Shown here: positions 1 through 7,488 of the stretch, piece after piece
How the letters are laid out: each line of letters begins with the position of its first letter
Numbering within the stretch: position 1 is the stretch's first letter
Source: JAJFTV01 sp036825755
GTDB lineage: Bacteria > Chloroflexota > Anaerolineae > Anaerolineales > Anaerolineaceae
Direction: 5' to 3'
Length of the DNA stretch: 64,000 nt
Assembly (NCBI GenBank): GCA_036825755.1
Contig: DAISXR010000004.1
Coordinates: forward strand, 1 to 64,000
The notes under the pieces: generated by a model
What the model was told of the DNA's origin: nothing
Database searches by the model: none
What the model saw: the letters and a program-made list of their open reading frames with translations, nothing else
Made by a program: the position numbers and the translations under genes

Positions 1-56
1 TCCCGGGAGGTCTATCTACCTCAAGAGGGATGGGAGGTGGTTAAGATAAGTGTTCC

Positions 57-905
57 GTGCTGGCACACTTCATCCAGGCGGATACGATTATGCCAGATCC
101 AGAAGCTATATTTTCGTATGACCGGTATGCCTATGTAAATTTCAACCCAATCCTAAATGATGATCCATCAGGACATTGTGTCATGTTCTGCGGTGGAGGT
201 GGTGCAGGTAATCCTAATCAAATCAGTAATCCCACGCCTTGGTGGGTCTTTCCATTGTCTGCTTTATCGGATAGCCTCTTGAGTATTGCCGATCCAACTC
301 GAAATCCAAGGACGGCAACATTCCATAACGCATTTTGGAGTGGCGTCAATGCGTGGAAAGATGTAGGAACCATGAGCGCAACCATAATCAACTATACTGC
401 TTCAGCAATTAATGACCAACGATGGGAAGACGCATCCCGAGGTGCAACTGGAATAGTTACTGGTGCACAAACCTTATCTCTTGTTCCAGTAACTGTAGGT
501 TTCGAGATAGTAAAAGGGTTAGTGACTACTCCCGTGAGAATATTTAGCAGTGATATCCCTGAATTTGTAGGCGCCATAAACGAAAGACAGAATGGACAAG
601 ATAGGTTTTGGGATGTATTATTCACTGGGTCAAATTTATCTGGTGATTTAATCGCTTTATATGGCCTAGGTAAAGGAGCTTCTCAAGTGGAGAGTTTTGC
701 AGAAGCTGGGCGGGAAATTAAGTTAAGTGATGATGTGAGAGTAGCGCCATTCGGAAATCGAACTGGTAACCCACTGGGAGAACTCCCTCATTATCACAGA
801 AGAGGCTTAGACACACATGGAGAAACTATACCGGGACAAGGGATTGGAAGACATCGACCTTGGGAAATAAGAAGAACGGATCAATCATTTTGGGATAGGT
901 GGTAA
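57..905 (+). CDS. Orphan RHS C-terminal toxin tip (5'-truncated RHS protein)
   Basis: The N-terminus carries the end of the RHS core: FIQADTIMPDPE, then YDRYAYVNFNP and DDPSGH, at about residues 5-40. In intact RHS/YD-repeat proteins this motif closes the shell and is followed by a variable toxin. Here about 240 residues follow. They end in a compact polar module (about residues 225-282) with PHYHRR and GQGIGRHRPWE, a His/Arg-rich pattern I associate with RHS/polymorphic toxin tips of unproven activity. An in-frame stop (TAA 42-44) lies just upstream and the sequence before it is not RHS core, so this is a displaced tip rather than a full toxin. The apparent GTG start at 57 is only the first in-frame start codon. 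The next gene overlaps or abuts it, as toxin and immunity genes do. Recognition of the RHS core is firm; the toxin activity is inferred. Confidence 0.72.
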   Translation: MLAHFIQADTIMPDPEAIFSYDRYAYVNFNPILNDDPSGHCVMFCGGGGAGNPNQISNPTPWWVFPLSALSDSLLSIADPTRNPRTATFHNAFWSGVNAWKDVGTMSATIINYTASAINDQRWEDASRGATGIVTGAQTLSLVPVTVGFEIVKGLVTTPVRIFSSDIPEFVGAINERQNGQDRFWDVLFTGSNLSGDLIALYGLGKGASQVESFAEAGREIKLSDDVRVAPFGNRTGNPLGELPHYHRRGLDTHGETIPGQGIGRHRPWEIRRTDQSFWDRW

Positions 906-907
906 AC

Positions 908-1285
908 ATGAGTATAACTCCACCAATAATTGTTTATGATCAGGGAGACCTCACAATATTTTCATCTATTGAAGCGGCTGAAAAGCATTTAGAGCCGATA
1001 GATATTTCAATACTAGAAGTGTTTGATGGCCATGCTAAAAGATTAGCATTGACTTCAAAGAAAATCGAGAAAAAAATCTTAGGTATTAGAACAATAATTG
1101 AGGTAGTCGAGATTATCGACACTGATAATAATGAAATTGACCAGGAAAAATTGAGGAAGATAATTATCAGCTTTCTCTTGGAAGTAGGTACTTCCCAGTC
1201 AGGACGATTCACGAACGAAAAATGGGATCAATTAACAATGGAGGATCTAGTCAACAAAGCCTCCGAAGTCGCTATGGCGAGATAG
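908..1285 (+). CDS. Probable cognate immunity protein of the RHS toxin tip
   Basis: This small protein of 125 residues has no signal peptide or membrane segment and starts 2 bases after the toxin stop. The ATG at 908 is preferred over the GTG at 899 because AGGTGG (897-902) sits 5 bases before it. The N-terminus (IVYDQGDLTIF, then a short helix with EAAEKHLEPIDI) resembles small proteins found next to polymorphic toxins. The middle is Lys/Ile-rich and the rest acidic. Position immediately after an RHS tip is the classic place for an immunity gene, and that position is the main evidence. The base composition is as AT-rich as the toxin tip and unlike the GC-richer housekeeping genes downstream, so the pair probably moved together. 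It could instead be an unrelated hypothetical protein. Confidence 0.6.
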   Translation: MSITPPIIVYDQGDLTIFSSIEAAEKHLEPIDISILEVFDGHAKRLALTSKKIEKKILGIRTIIEVVEIIDTDNNEIDQEKLRKIIISFLLEVGTSQSGRFTNEKWDQLTMEDLVNKASEVAMAR

Positions 1286-1309
1286 TTCTGTAAATAATTC
1301 CTAATAATC

Positions 1310-1690
1310 CTTTTGATTCTGAGGTGCGTTCCGTGCCTGACTGAAGGACATCGGCCTGCTGGATGGTGAGGTACTCACCTACATCGACGATATTTAAGTC
1401 TCGTTGCTCTTACTGACCGCTGGTGACGGCATCCACAACGAGTGCAAGTACTATGCCTTTGGGAGCGCCACCGCAGGTGGCGCCACCGTGCCATGCGCGA
1501 GAATGACGTGCTCACCTGGCTCTTGACCGATCAGGTGAATTCCACCACGGTGACGGCCAGCGAGGACGGCACGCTTGCTTCGGAGATCAAGTACACCGAC
1601 TTTGGGGTCGCCACCGGAGGTGGCGATGAGGTCGCGCAACGGTGTATTGGTGACCGGCAACCGCTATGCAGGTCAGCAAGAACACTAGTT
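1310..1690 (+). pseudogene. Decayed RHS-repeat core remnant
   Basis: RHS core signatures are scattered over different frames. One frame has CKYYAFGSATAGG (from about 1443), another has LTWLLTDQVNSTTVTASEDG (from about 1510) followed by EIKYTDFG, and a third has VTGNRYAGQQ (about 1650-1680). In intact RHS proteins these lie in one frame, a few tens of residues apart, just before the ADTIVP motif. Here they are broken by at least two frameshifts and a stop. No start codon or ribosome binding site is evident. The base composition is much GC-richer than the toxin tip next to it, which suggests that it is the relic of a different RHS gene. The identification as RHS debris is solid; the exact borders are not. 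Confidence 0.6.
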
Positions 1691-1726
1691 AAACCATTTT
1701 TGGCAGATACCTTGCCTTAATTCCCA

Positions 1727-1773
1727 ACCTCCTCATGGTTTATATCAATAACCGAATAAACCCATGAGGAGGT
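1727..1773 (+). promoter_or_regulatory. Long hairpin sequestering the ribosome binding site of the next gene
   Basis: Arm 1727-1743 pairs with arm 1756-1773 over 17 base pairs, with a single bulged C at 1761 and a 12-base loop. The 3' arm contains the complete Shine-Dalgarno sequence GAGGAGGT (1766-1773), which lies 6 bases before the ATG at 1780. It is paired to ACCTCCTC at 1727-1734. If it forms in the mRNA, the structure would hide the ribosome binding site. The pairing is read directly from the sequence; a regulatory role is inferred. Confidence 0.6.
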
Positions 1774-1779
1774 ATTTTT

Positions 1780-2199
1780 ATGTCCGCCTACAAAGAAATT
1801 CAAACTGAATTCCGCTCACTCAACAGCCTGCTTGATGCTCTTCACGATCTCGGCTTCACTGATGCCATGCTCCAAGTTGCCCCGGATCCCAAATTTGCCA
1901 CCCTGCCCATGTACGGGTACCAGGGCGACCAACGCCCTGAACGTGCTGGCGTTCGCATCCCCCGCGAATTCGTGGGAAGTGCGGCGAATGATGTGGGTTT
2001 CGCCTGGAATGGAGGTTGCTATGTGGCCATTATCAGCGAGTTCGACAGCTCACAGAATTTTACCGAAGAACGTGTCAACAAGCTGAAGCAACGCTATGCA
2101 CTTCACGAGGTGAAAAAGCAAGCGAAAATGAAAGGCTATTCTGTGCAGGAAGTGTCGCAGAATGACGGTTCAATCAGACTGGTATGCGTGAGGAGATGA
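1780..2199 (+). CDS. DUF1257 (Ycf35-like) protein
   Basis: A soluble protein of 139 residues. It starts SAYKEIQTEFRSLNSLLDAL and ends YALHEVKKQAKMKGY...GSIRLVCV, which is the layout of DUF1257, the family that includes the chloroplast/cyanobacterial Ycf35 protein of unknown biochemical role. The ATG at 1780 follows a very strong GAGGAGGT ribosome binding site, but that site lies in a 17-bp hairpin (1727-1773). The stop overlaps an ATG (ATGA at 2196-2199), and the two following small genes are within a few bases, so the three form one operon. In other genomes this family often accompanies DUF2997 and an AAA ATPase (Ycf46 type); the DUF2997 gene is here, but no ATPase gene is visible. Confidence 0.8.
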   Translation: MSAYKEIQTEFRSLNSLLDALHDLGFTDAMLQVAPDPKFATLPMYGYQGDQRPERAGVRIPREFVGSAANDVGFAWNGGCYVAIISEFDSSQNFTEERVNKLKQRYALHEVKKQAKMKGYSVQEVSQNDGSIRLVCVRR

Positions 2200-2201
2200 C
2201 C

Positions 2202-2366
2202 ATGTATACCATTACCTATGAAAACAACGCAGGAGAGCGTGAGTATGTGATGTATGGCGCTGGCAAGCCGTTGTTTTTTGATACAGCCGGTGAAGCCCTC
2301 TCTCTGGTCGAGGATGGGCTGTACGTGATATTACCCAGTGTGCAGGTTGAAGCGGAGGTGCTCTAA
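2202..2366 (+). CDS. Small hypothetical protein in the DUF1257/DUF2997 operon
   Basis: A 54-residue acidic protein beginning MYTITYENNAGEREYVMYG. I do not recognise a family. It has no membrane segment, Cys cluster or signal peptide. The ATG at 2202 is chosen because GAGGAG (2189-2194) lies 7 bases upstream; an ATG at 2196 that overlaps the preceding stop is the alternative. Its stop overlaps the next start (TAATG at 2364-2368), which points to translational coupling across the operon. Any function can only be guessed from its two neighbours, both of which are of unknown function. Confidence 0.55.
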   Translation: MYTITYENNAGEREYVMYGAGKPLFFDTAGEALSLVEDGLYVILPSVQVEAEVL

Positions 2367-2560
2367 TGACTGGGAAAGCTCATTCAATAGAGATCACGAT
2401 CATGCCGAACGGCAAGATCAAAGGCGAGATCAAAGGAATCAAAGATACTGAGTGCGGTCCGCTCAGCAAGTGGCTTGACGAACTCGGCCGGGTCACGCTC
2501 GATAAGAAAACCCCGGATTGGTACAAACAATCAGATTATAATCTCACCAGCCGACGTTGA
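2366..2560 (+). CDS. DUF2997 protein
   Basis: A 64-residue protein with IEITIMPNGKIKGEIKGIKDTEC followed by a helical segment. The pattern (a beta hairpin with a 'PxG' turn, a second strand ending in GIKDxxC, then a helix) is that of DUF2997, a small family repeatedly found next to DUF1257 genes. The C-terminal 20 residues are longer and more basic than usual. The start codon overlaps the upstream stop by one base, so it is probably translationally coupled. No biochemical role is established for the family. Its pairing with DUF1257 is the main support for the call. Confidence 0.7.
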   Translation: MTGKAHSIEITIMPNGKIKGEIKGIKDTECGPLSKWLDELGRVTLDKKTPDWYKQSDYNLTSRR

Positions 2561-2593
2561 CCCGTTACGATCCCCAACGAGTGCAAGCGGTAC

Positions 2594-2630
2594 AAACAAA
2601 AAACCCCAAATCAAAATGATACGGGGTTTT
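2594..2630 (-). terminator. Rho-independent terminator downstream of tRNA-Gly
   Basis: AAAACCCC (2600-2607) pairs with GGGGTTTT (2623-2630) around a 15-base loop. On the minus strand the hairpin is followed by a T-rich run that reads TTTTTTGTTT with the stem end. It lies 21 bases past the 3' end of the tRNA and may also stop plus-strand reading from the DUF2997 operon. Confidence 0.65.
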
Positions 2631-2650
2631 GATGCTGCGTAAAATCAGGA

Positions 2651-2722
2651 GCGGGTGATGAGATTCGAACTCACGAAATGGTACCTTGGGAAGGTACTGC
2701 CTTACCACTTGGCGACACCCGC
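2651..2722 (-). tRNA. tRNA-Gly(CCC)
   Basis: A 72-base cloverleaf on the minus strand. The acceptor stem GCGGGTG/CACCCGC is fully paired. The anticodon stem GTACC/GGTAC encloses the loop TTCCCAA with anticodon CCC. The T-arm contains GTTCGAATC. No CCA is encoded. A consensus sigma70 promoter lies upstream and a terminator downstream, so it appears to be a single-gene unit. Confidence 0.93.
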
Positions 2723-2733
2723 ACGTGAGGATG

Positions 2734-2762
2734 ATTATAGTAGCGGCCTGTCAGCCTGTCAA
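2734..2762 (-). promoter_or_regulatory. Consensus sigma70 promoter of tRNA-Gly
   Basis: On the minus strand, TTGACA (2762-2757) is followed by a 17-base spacer and TATAAT (2739-2734). Both boxes match the consensus in every position. Transcription would start near 2727, 5 bases before the tRNA. This is a useful reference for what a strong promoter looks like in this genome. Confidence 0.85.
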
Positions 2763-2817
2763 GTTTTGCATGCACCTTGCCATAATGCGAGCTTTTCTTA
2801 ACAGTTTTAATGATCCC

Positions 2818-2903
2818 TTGACAACAAAATCATACCTAATCGGTATAAAATAGGGTATAGTTCGTTACTGTCTAAATAGAATGAAAAATCGATATAGTAT
2901 AAT
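2818..2903 (+). promoter_or_regulatory. Candidate promoter region of the mre operon
   Basis: TTGACA at 2818-2823 precedes TATAAA at 2844-2849, but with a long spacer of 20 bases. A separate perfect TATAAT is at 2898-2903 without a clear -35 box. Either could drive mreB, whose start is at 2954. The second would leave a leader of about 45 bases. Confidence 0.4.
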
Positions 2904-2953
2904 TCGTCGGTTCGCGAAGAACGAAATGTACTCCAAATTTAAAGGAGCTCACT

Positions 2954-4018
2954 TTGGCGTTTAATCCCTTAAACTGGCTTTTGGGTCTATTCTCCCTGGA
3001 TATCGGGATCGACCTGGGAACCGCAAACACACTCGTCAATGTACGAGGCAAGGGGATCATTATCAACGAACCCTCCTATGTTGCCGTAGATAAACGCACC
3101 CGCAGGCCGATTGCGATTGGCGTGCAGGCGAAAGAAATGGTTGGACGAACACCTGCCAACGTGCTGGCCGTTCGCCCGTTACGTGATGGTGTTATTTGTG
3201 AATTTGAGATCACCCAGGCCATGCTTGGCTATTTTATTGGCAAAGCCCATCAGCAGAGTATCGTCCCCATGCCTCTTCCCCGTGTGGTGATCGGCATCCC
3301 CTCCGGTGCCACCGAGGTGGAGAAACGGGCGGTCTACGACGCGGCCATGTCAGCCGGAGCGCGTGAAGCTTATCTGATCGAAGAGCCACGCGCCGCGGCA
3401 TTGGGAGCAGGTTTATCAGCCTCTGATATCCGGGGCAGCATGGTGATTGATATCGGCGGGGGTACCACCGAGGTGGCCATTCTCTCGATGGGCGGGATTG
3501 TGGTGTCCCGTTCACTGAGAGTGGCCGGTGATGAAATGGATCAGGATATCATCACTTATTTCCGCAATAAATACAATTTGTTTATTGGCGAGCGTATGGC
3601 CGAGCAGGTGAAGATGACTGTCGGCTCTGCTTACCCGCTCCAGACTGAAAAAACCATGACCATTCGCGGGAGAAACCTGATCACCGGGCTTCCCGAGGCC
3701 ATCGAGATCTCATCCGTGGAGGTTCGTGAAGCAATCTCCGGTTCCGTTCAGGTGATTATCGACACCGTCAAGGACGCGCTGGATGAAGCGCCGCCGGAAA
3801 TTGTCTCCGACTTGATCGAGGTGGGCATCACCATGGCGGGCGGCGGATCACAACTGCAGTCCTTCCCGGAGCGAATGACCGAGGAATTGAATTTGCGTGT
3901 CTGGCAGGCTGATGACCCCATGACGTGTGTGGCGCGCGGAGCCGGGCTGGTGCTGGAAGATCTTGAACGTTACGCCAGCTTCCTGGTTCCGGTAGAGCGT
4001 ACCACCACGCGGGCCTGA
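2954..4018 (+). CDS. mreB: Rod shape-determining protein MreB
   Basis: A bacterial actin homologue that polymerises under the membrane and positions the elongation machinery for peptidoglycan synthesis. At 354 residues it is slightly longer than average. The actin-fold nucleotide motifs are in order: phosphate 1 DIGIDLGTAN (about 16-25), phosphate 2 VIDIGGGTTEVA (about 164-175) and the adenosine motif MAGGGSQLQ (about 293-301). The hydrophobic start (NPLNWLLGLF) is a likely membrane anchor. Translation starts at a TTG with AAAGGAG 6 bases upstream. It is the first gene of a five-gene operon with all the classical partners: mreC, mreD, mrdA and rodA. Confidence 0.95.
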   Translation: MAFNPLNWLLGLFSLDIGIDLGTANTLVNVRGKGIIINEPSYVAVDKRTRRPIAIGVQAKEMVGRTPANVLAVRPLRDGVICEFEITQAMLGYFIGKAHQQSIVPMPLPRVVIGIPSGATEVEKRAVYDAAMSAGAREAYLIEEPRAAALGAGLSASDIRGSMVIDIGGGTTEVAILSMGGIVVSRSLRVAGDEMDQDIITYFRNKYNLFIGERMAEQVKMTVGSAYPLQTEKTMTIRGRNLITGLPEAIEISSVEVREAISGSVQVIIDTVKDALDEAPPEIVSDLIEVGITMAGGGSQLQSFPERMTEELNLRVWQADDPMTCVARGAGLVLEDLERYASFLVPVERTTTRA

Positions 4019-4066
4019 TCAAACCTGCCAACAGGATTTCGTATCCGCATTATAATTTTCTGAAAT

Positions 4067-4909
4067 ATGAAAACGATCACAGGCCAATGGAAGTTGGCGG
4101 TCATTTTGTTTACCATCGCCGGGCTTTTACTGCTGGCGCTCAGCGGGTTTATGAGCTCCACGTTCAATGCTGCCATGGGGCCTGTGCTGTCGATTCAATC
4201 CTGGATTTCCAGCCGTTATCTGGCGGTGTATGAATTTTTGACCGTTCCGCGTGATGTGGCTACCCTGCGCCAGCGCAATGCCGAGCTGGAAAATGAGATC
4301 TCGGATCTGCAAAAGAAAAACATCGAACTGACGCAGCAGCTTGAGGAAGCCCAGGTGCTGTATGAGCTGCTGGATTACGCCCGCACCCAGTCCGAGAATG
4401 TTTACATCGCCTCGCCGATTATCGGACAGGATCCCAGTCCGTTTCTTCAATATGTGTTTATCAAACACGGCTCCGATCACGGCATACGTCACGGGATGCC
4501 GGTGGTAACACAGCAGGGCCTGGTGGGCAGGATCGATTCTGTCATTGCCGGGGCTGCCGGTGTTCAGTTGATCACCAGCGCTGACTCAGTGGTAAACGTG
4601 AGACTGCAAAACTCGGGTGAGGATGCCCAACTGATGGGGTCCATCACCGGCGATTTGACCCTGGAAATGATCCCGCAGGATATAGAAGTTCAACCGGGTG
4701 AGTTGATCCTCACGTCGGGCCTGGGCGGAAATTATCCCGGCGATATTCTGGTGGGGCAGGTGGTCAGCGTTCGTAAATCACCCGGTGACCTGTTTCAATC
4801 CGCTACCGTTCAACCGGCCGTCGATTTTTCCAGCCTGCGTACACTGCTGGTCATCACCAACTTCCGCCCGGTGGATACGACTTTACTGGTTCCCTCGGCG
4901 GGGGAGTGA
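4067..4909 (+). CDS. mreC: Rod shape-determining protein MreC
   Basis: A bitopic membrane protein linking cytoplasmic MreB to PBP2 outside the membrane. The 280 residues comprise a short cytoplasmic tail, one transmembrane helix (about 10-30), a coiled coil (about 65-105, rich in LRQRNAELENEI-type heptads) and the two beta-barrel domain typical of MreC (about 110-270, with GLVGRID and LTSGLGG). There is no good ribosome binding site before the ATG at 4067. However, TATAAT lies 10 bases upstream (4051-4056), so a very short-leader transcript is possible in addition to read-through from mreB. It lies 48 bases after mreB and 6 bases before mreD. Confidence 0.94.
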   Translation: MKTITGQWKLAVILFTIAGLLLLALSGFMSSTFNAAMGPVLSIQSWISSRYLAVYEFLTVPRDVATLRQRNAELENEISDLQKKNIELTQQLEEAQVLYELLDYARTQSENVYIASPIIGQDPSPFLQYVFIKHGSDHGIRHGMPVVTQQGLVGRIDSVIAGAAGVQLITSADSVVNVRLQNSGEDAQLMGSITGDLTLEMIPQDIEVQPGELILTSGLGGNYPGDILVGQVVSVRKSPGDLFQSATVQPAVDFSSLRTLLVITNFRPVDTTLLVPSAGE

Positions 4910-4915
4910 GCCTTG

Positions 4916-5416
4916 ATGGGATGGTTGATCGCTGTTCCCATTTTAGGTTTGCTGACAATCCTGCAAACGGCTGTCTTCAGCAATCTTCATATTTTGTATG
5001 GAACCGCAGATATCGTCCTGCTGACCGTCATTGCCTGGTCGTTGCAGGAGAAGGTCAGCAACGGTTGGTTTTGGGCCCTGCTTGGCGGGGGGATCCTGTC
5101 GATGATATCCGCCGTACCGCTGGCGCCATATCTGATTGGTTATTTTGTGATTGCTTTCTTCTGTCAATTTATTAAACGCAGGATCTGGCAGATCCCCGCT
5201 CTGGCGATGTTTTTTGTCACCACATTGGGAACCCTGCTGGTTCAACTGTTGTCTTTGGGAATTCTGGTGTTTATGGGAACAAGCCTTCAAATTGTGGAGA
5301 GCATCAACCTGGTGGTTTTGCCCAGTTTGCTGCTCAACCTTGTGCTGGCGCTCCCGGTCTATCTGTTTGTCTCCGATCTGGCAGGCTGGATATATCCCGT
5401 GGAGGCTGAGGCATGA
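4916..5416 (+). CDS. mreD: Rod shape-determining protein MreD
   Basis: A small polytopic membrane protein of 166 residues with about five hydrophobic helices (for example GWLIAVPILGLLTIL, and IVLLTVIAWSLQ at about 33-45). It fits the MreD family in size and hydrophobicity, although MreD sequences diverge widely, so its place between mreC and mrdA carries much of the weight. The ATG at 4916 follows GGGGGAG; an in-frame TTG one codon upstream is the alternative. Its last codons overlap the start of mrdA by 4 bases (ATGA), which suggests coupled translation. Confidence 0.88.
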   Translation: MGWLIAVPILGLLTILQTAVFSNLHILYGTADIVLLTVIAWSLQEKVSNGWFWALLGGGILSMISAVPLAPYLIGYFVIAFFCQFIKRRIWQIPALAMFFVTTLGTLLVQLLSLGILVFMGTSLQIVESINLVVLPSLLLNLVLALPVYLFVSDLAGWIYPVEAEA

Positions 5417-7476
5417 AAGGACCGCTTTCTACCAAAGTGCCGGTTGAGAACTGGCGCATCTACATGCTGTACGGCCTGCTTGTGCTTTTGTTTGTCTACT
5501 ATATGGCTGAGCTGTTCAAGTTTCAAATCATCGATGGCGAATCCTATCTGGCGCAGGCAGAGGAAAACCGGACCTCGGAGATCAGCGTACAAACCCAGCG
5601 GGGCAGTATTTATGACCGCAACGGGTATGTGCTGGCGCGTAATATTCCATCATACAATATCACCATCACCCCGGCGTATTTGCCCGCCGATGACGGCAGC
5701 ATTCAAGAAGTTTACCGGGAACTGTCGCAAATCATTGGTGTTCCGGTGAGCAACGGCGAAATCACTGATGAAACGGTGCGTCTTTTCAACGAGTGCGATA
5801 CCGATATGGGTATAACACAGATTGTATATATTCAGGACAGCCTGGCTCCCTATGAAGGCGTCTCCATCAAATGCGATGTGTCAGAAGAGATTGCCCTCAA
5901 GGTGCAGGAAAATTCGGATGACTGGCCTGGCGTTGGGGTGGAAATCATCCCGATCCGCGAGTATCCCACCGGTTGGATCACCTCTGAAATCATCGGGTTT
6001 CTGGGGCCGATCCCGGCATCACAGGAAGAGTACTACACCGATCGTGGTTTTGTGCTGAACCGCGACAAAGTGGGTTACGCGGGGATCGAAAGCTGGTTTG
6101 ATGAAGAACTGGGCGGCCTGAATGGAACGCGCGTGATCGAAGAAGACGTGGCAGGACAGTATATTCGGGATCTGGCTGAGCCGATTGACCCGGTGCCTGG
6201 GCAAAACATCGTCCTCACCATCGATACGCGCCTGCAGACAGCAGCAAAAACTGCCCTCATCAAAGAGATTCAGGACTGGAACACCTATCTGAACCAGACA
6301 CTATCTTCCAATGCGGTGGTTATTGCCATGAACCCAAAAACCGGCGAGATTCTGGCGCTGGTTTCGTATCCCACGTTTGAGAACAACCGCATGGCGCGTA
6401 TGATCCCGGCTTATTACTATGAGCAGTTGACCGCCGATCCGGATTTGCCGTTATTCAACCACGCTATCTCAGCGGAACATCCGCCGGGATCAGTGTTCAA
6501 GCTGGCCACCGCGCTGGGAATCGCCAATGAACACGTGTTGGAGCCGGATCAGAAAATTGAAGATAACGGAAAAATCACGGTGATGCAGCAATATTCACCG
6601 AACGACCCCGGTACCCCGCGTGATTATGTTTGCTGGGAAGATACAGGTCACGGAGAGGTTGATTTCCGGCACGCCATCTCGTTATCCTGCGATGTCTATT
6701 TTTACAAAGCGGCCGGCGGCTACAAAGATGAGGTGCCGGTGGGTCTGAATATCTGGCGCATGGGTGAATATGCGCGCGCGGTGGGGTATGGTGAGCCAAC
6801 CGGTATTGAACTGCCGGGTGAAGAAGCCGGTCTGATCCCCGACCCGGACTGGAAACGTGTATCTCAGGGAGAAAACTGGGCTACCGGTGATACCTATATC
6901 GCCGCCATGGGTCAGTCGTTTGTGCTCGCAACCCCGCTGCAGGTGCTTGTTTCTGCCGCGGTGATTGCCAATGACGGTAAATATATGAAGCCCACCTTGT
7001 TGCGTGAGATTCAGGACGCGGAGGGCAATGTGATCCAGCCTTTTACACCCACCCTGGTGCGCGATATCACCAAGGATCCCGTCATCGCGGAATATGATGA
7101 ACGGATGTTTACCACCGGTGAATTCAAGACTGTTGAGCCTTGGGTCATCGAACTGGTGCAGGAAGGAATGCGGATGACCGTGGAGGAAGGTGGTACGGCA
7201 GATGCCCAGTTTGCCGGGATGACTGTTCAATCCGCCGGCAAAACCGGTACAGCTGAGTACTGTGATGCCCGGGCAGATAAGAAAGGCCTGTGTAAATCAG
7301 GTCAATGGCCGGCTCACGCATGGTATGTGGGGTATGCACCCTATGATGACCCTGAAATCGCGGTGGTGGTGTTCGTTTATAATGGCACCGAGGGCTCCAC
7401 GGTGGCTGCCCCGGTTGCACGGAAAGTGATGGAAACTTATTTTGAACTTAAAGCGCTGGATTCAGGTCAGCAATAA
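5413..7476 (+). CDS. mrdA: Penicillin-binding protein 2 (elongasome transpeptidase)
   Basis: A class B PBP that cross-links peptidoglycan during side-wall growth, partnered with RodA. The 687 residues comprise a cytoplasmic tail, one transmembrane anchor (about 15-37), the dimerisation domain with the RGSIYDRNG motif (about 61-69), and a transpeptidase domain. The catalytic motifs are intact: S360-V-F-K363 (SxxK), S425-C-D427 (the SxN/SxD motif, with D as in several PBP2 proteins) and K610-T-G (KTGTAE). It overlaps mreD by 4 bases and is followed by rodA 12 bases later. The length and motif spacing are normal for PBP2. Confidence 0.95.
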   Translation: MKGPLSTKVPVENWRIYMLYGLLVLLFVYYMAELFKFQIIDGESYLAQAEENRTSEISVQTQRGSIYDRNGYVLARNIPSYNITITPAYLPADDGSIQEVYRELSQIIGVPVSNGEITDETVRLFNECDTDMGITQIVYIQDSLAPYEGVSIKCDVSEEIALKVQENSDDWPGVGVEIIPIREYPTGWITSEIIGFLGPIPASQEEYYTDRGFVLNRDKVGYAGIESWFDEELGGLNGTRVIEEDVAGQYIRDLAEPIDPVPGQNIVLTIDTRLQTAAKTALIKEIQDWNTYLNQTLSSNAVVIAMNPKTGEILALVSYPTFENNRMARMIPAYYYEQLTADPDLPLFNHAISAEHPPGSVFKLATALGIANEHVLEPDQKIEDNGKITVMQQYSPNDPGTPRDYVCWEDTGHGEVDFRHAISLSCDVYFYKAAGGYKDEVPVGLNIWRMGEYARAVGYGEPTGIELPGEEAGLIPDPDWKRVSQGENWATGDTYIAAMGQSFVLATPLQVLVSAAVIANDGKYMKPTLLREIQDAEGNVIQPFTPTLVRDITKDPVIAEYDERMFTTGEFKTVEPWVIELVQEGMRMTVEEGGTADAQFAGMTVQSAGKTGTAEYCDARADKKGLCKSGQWPAHAWYVGYAPYDDPEIAVVVFVYNGTEGSTVAAPVARKVMETYFELKALDSGQQ

Positions 7477-7488
7477 GTACCTGCCGAT

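Noticed and set aside
6670..6690. Defective SxN motif in PBP2
   Set aside because: The motif reads S-C-D, and Asp at this place is normal in several PBP2 proteins, so the enzyme is probably active.
6682..7230. 182-residue minus-strand frame opposite mrdA
   Set aside because: It is a shadow of the transpeptidase domain; its composition mirrors the coding strand.
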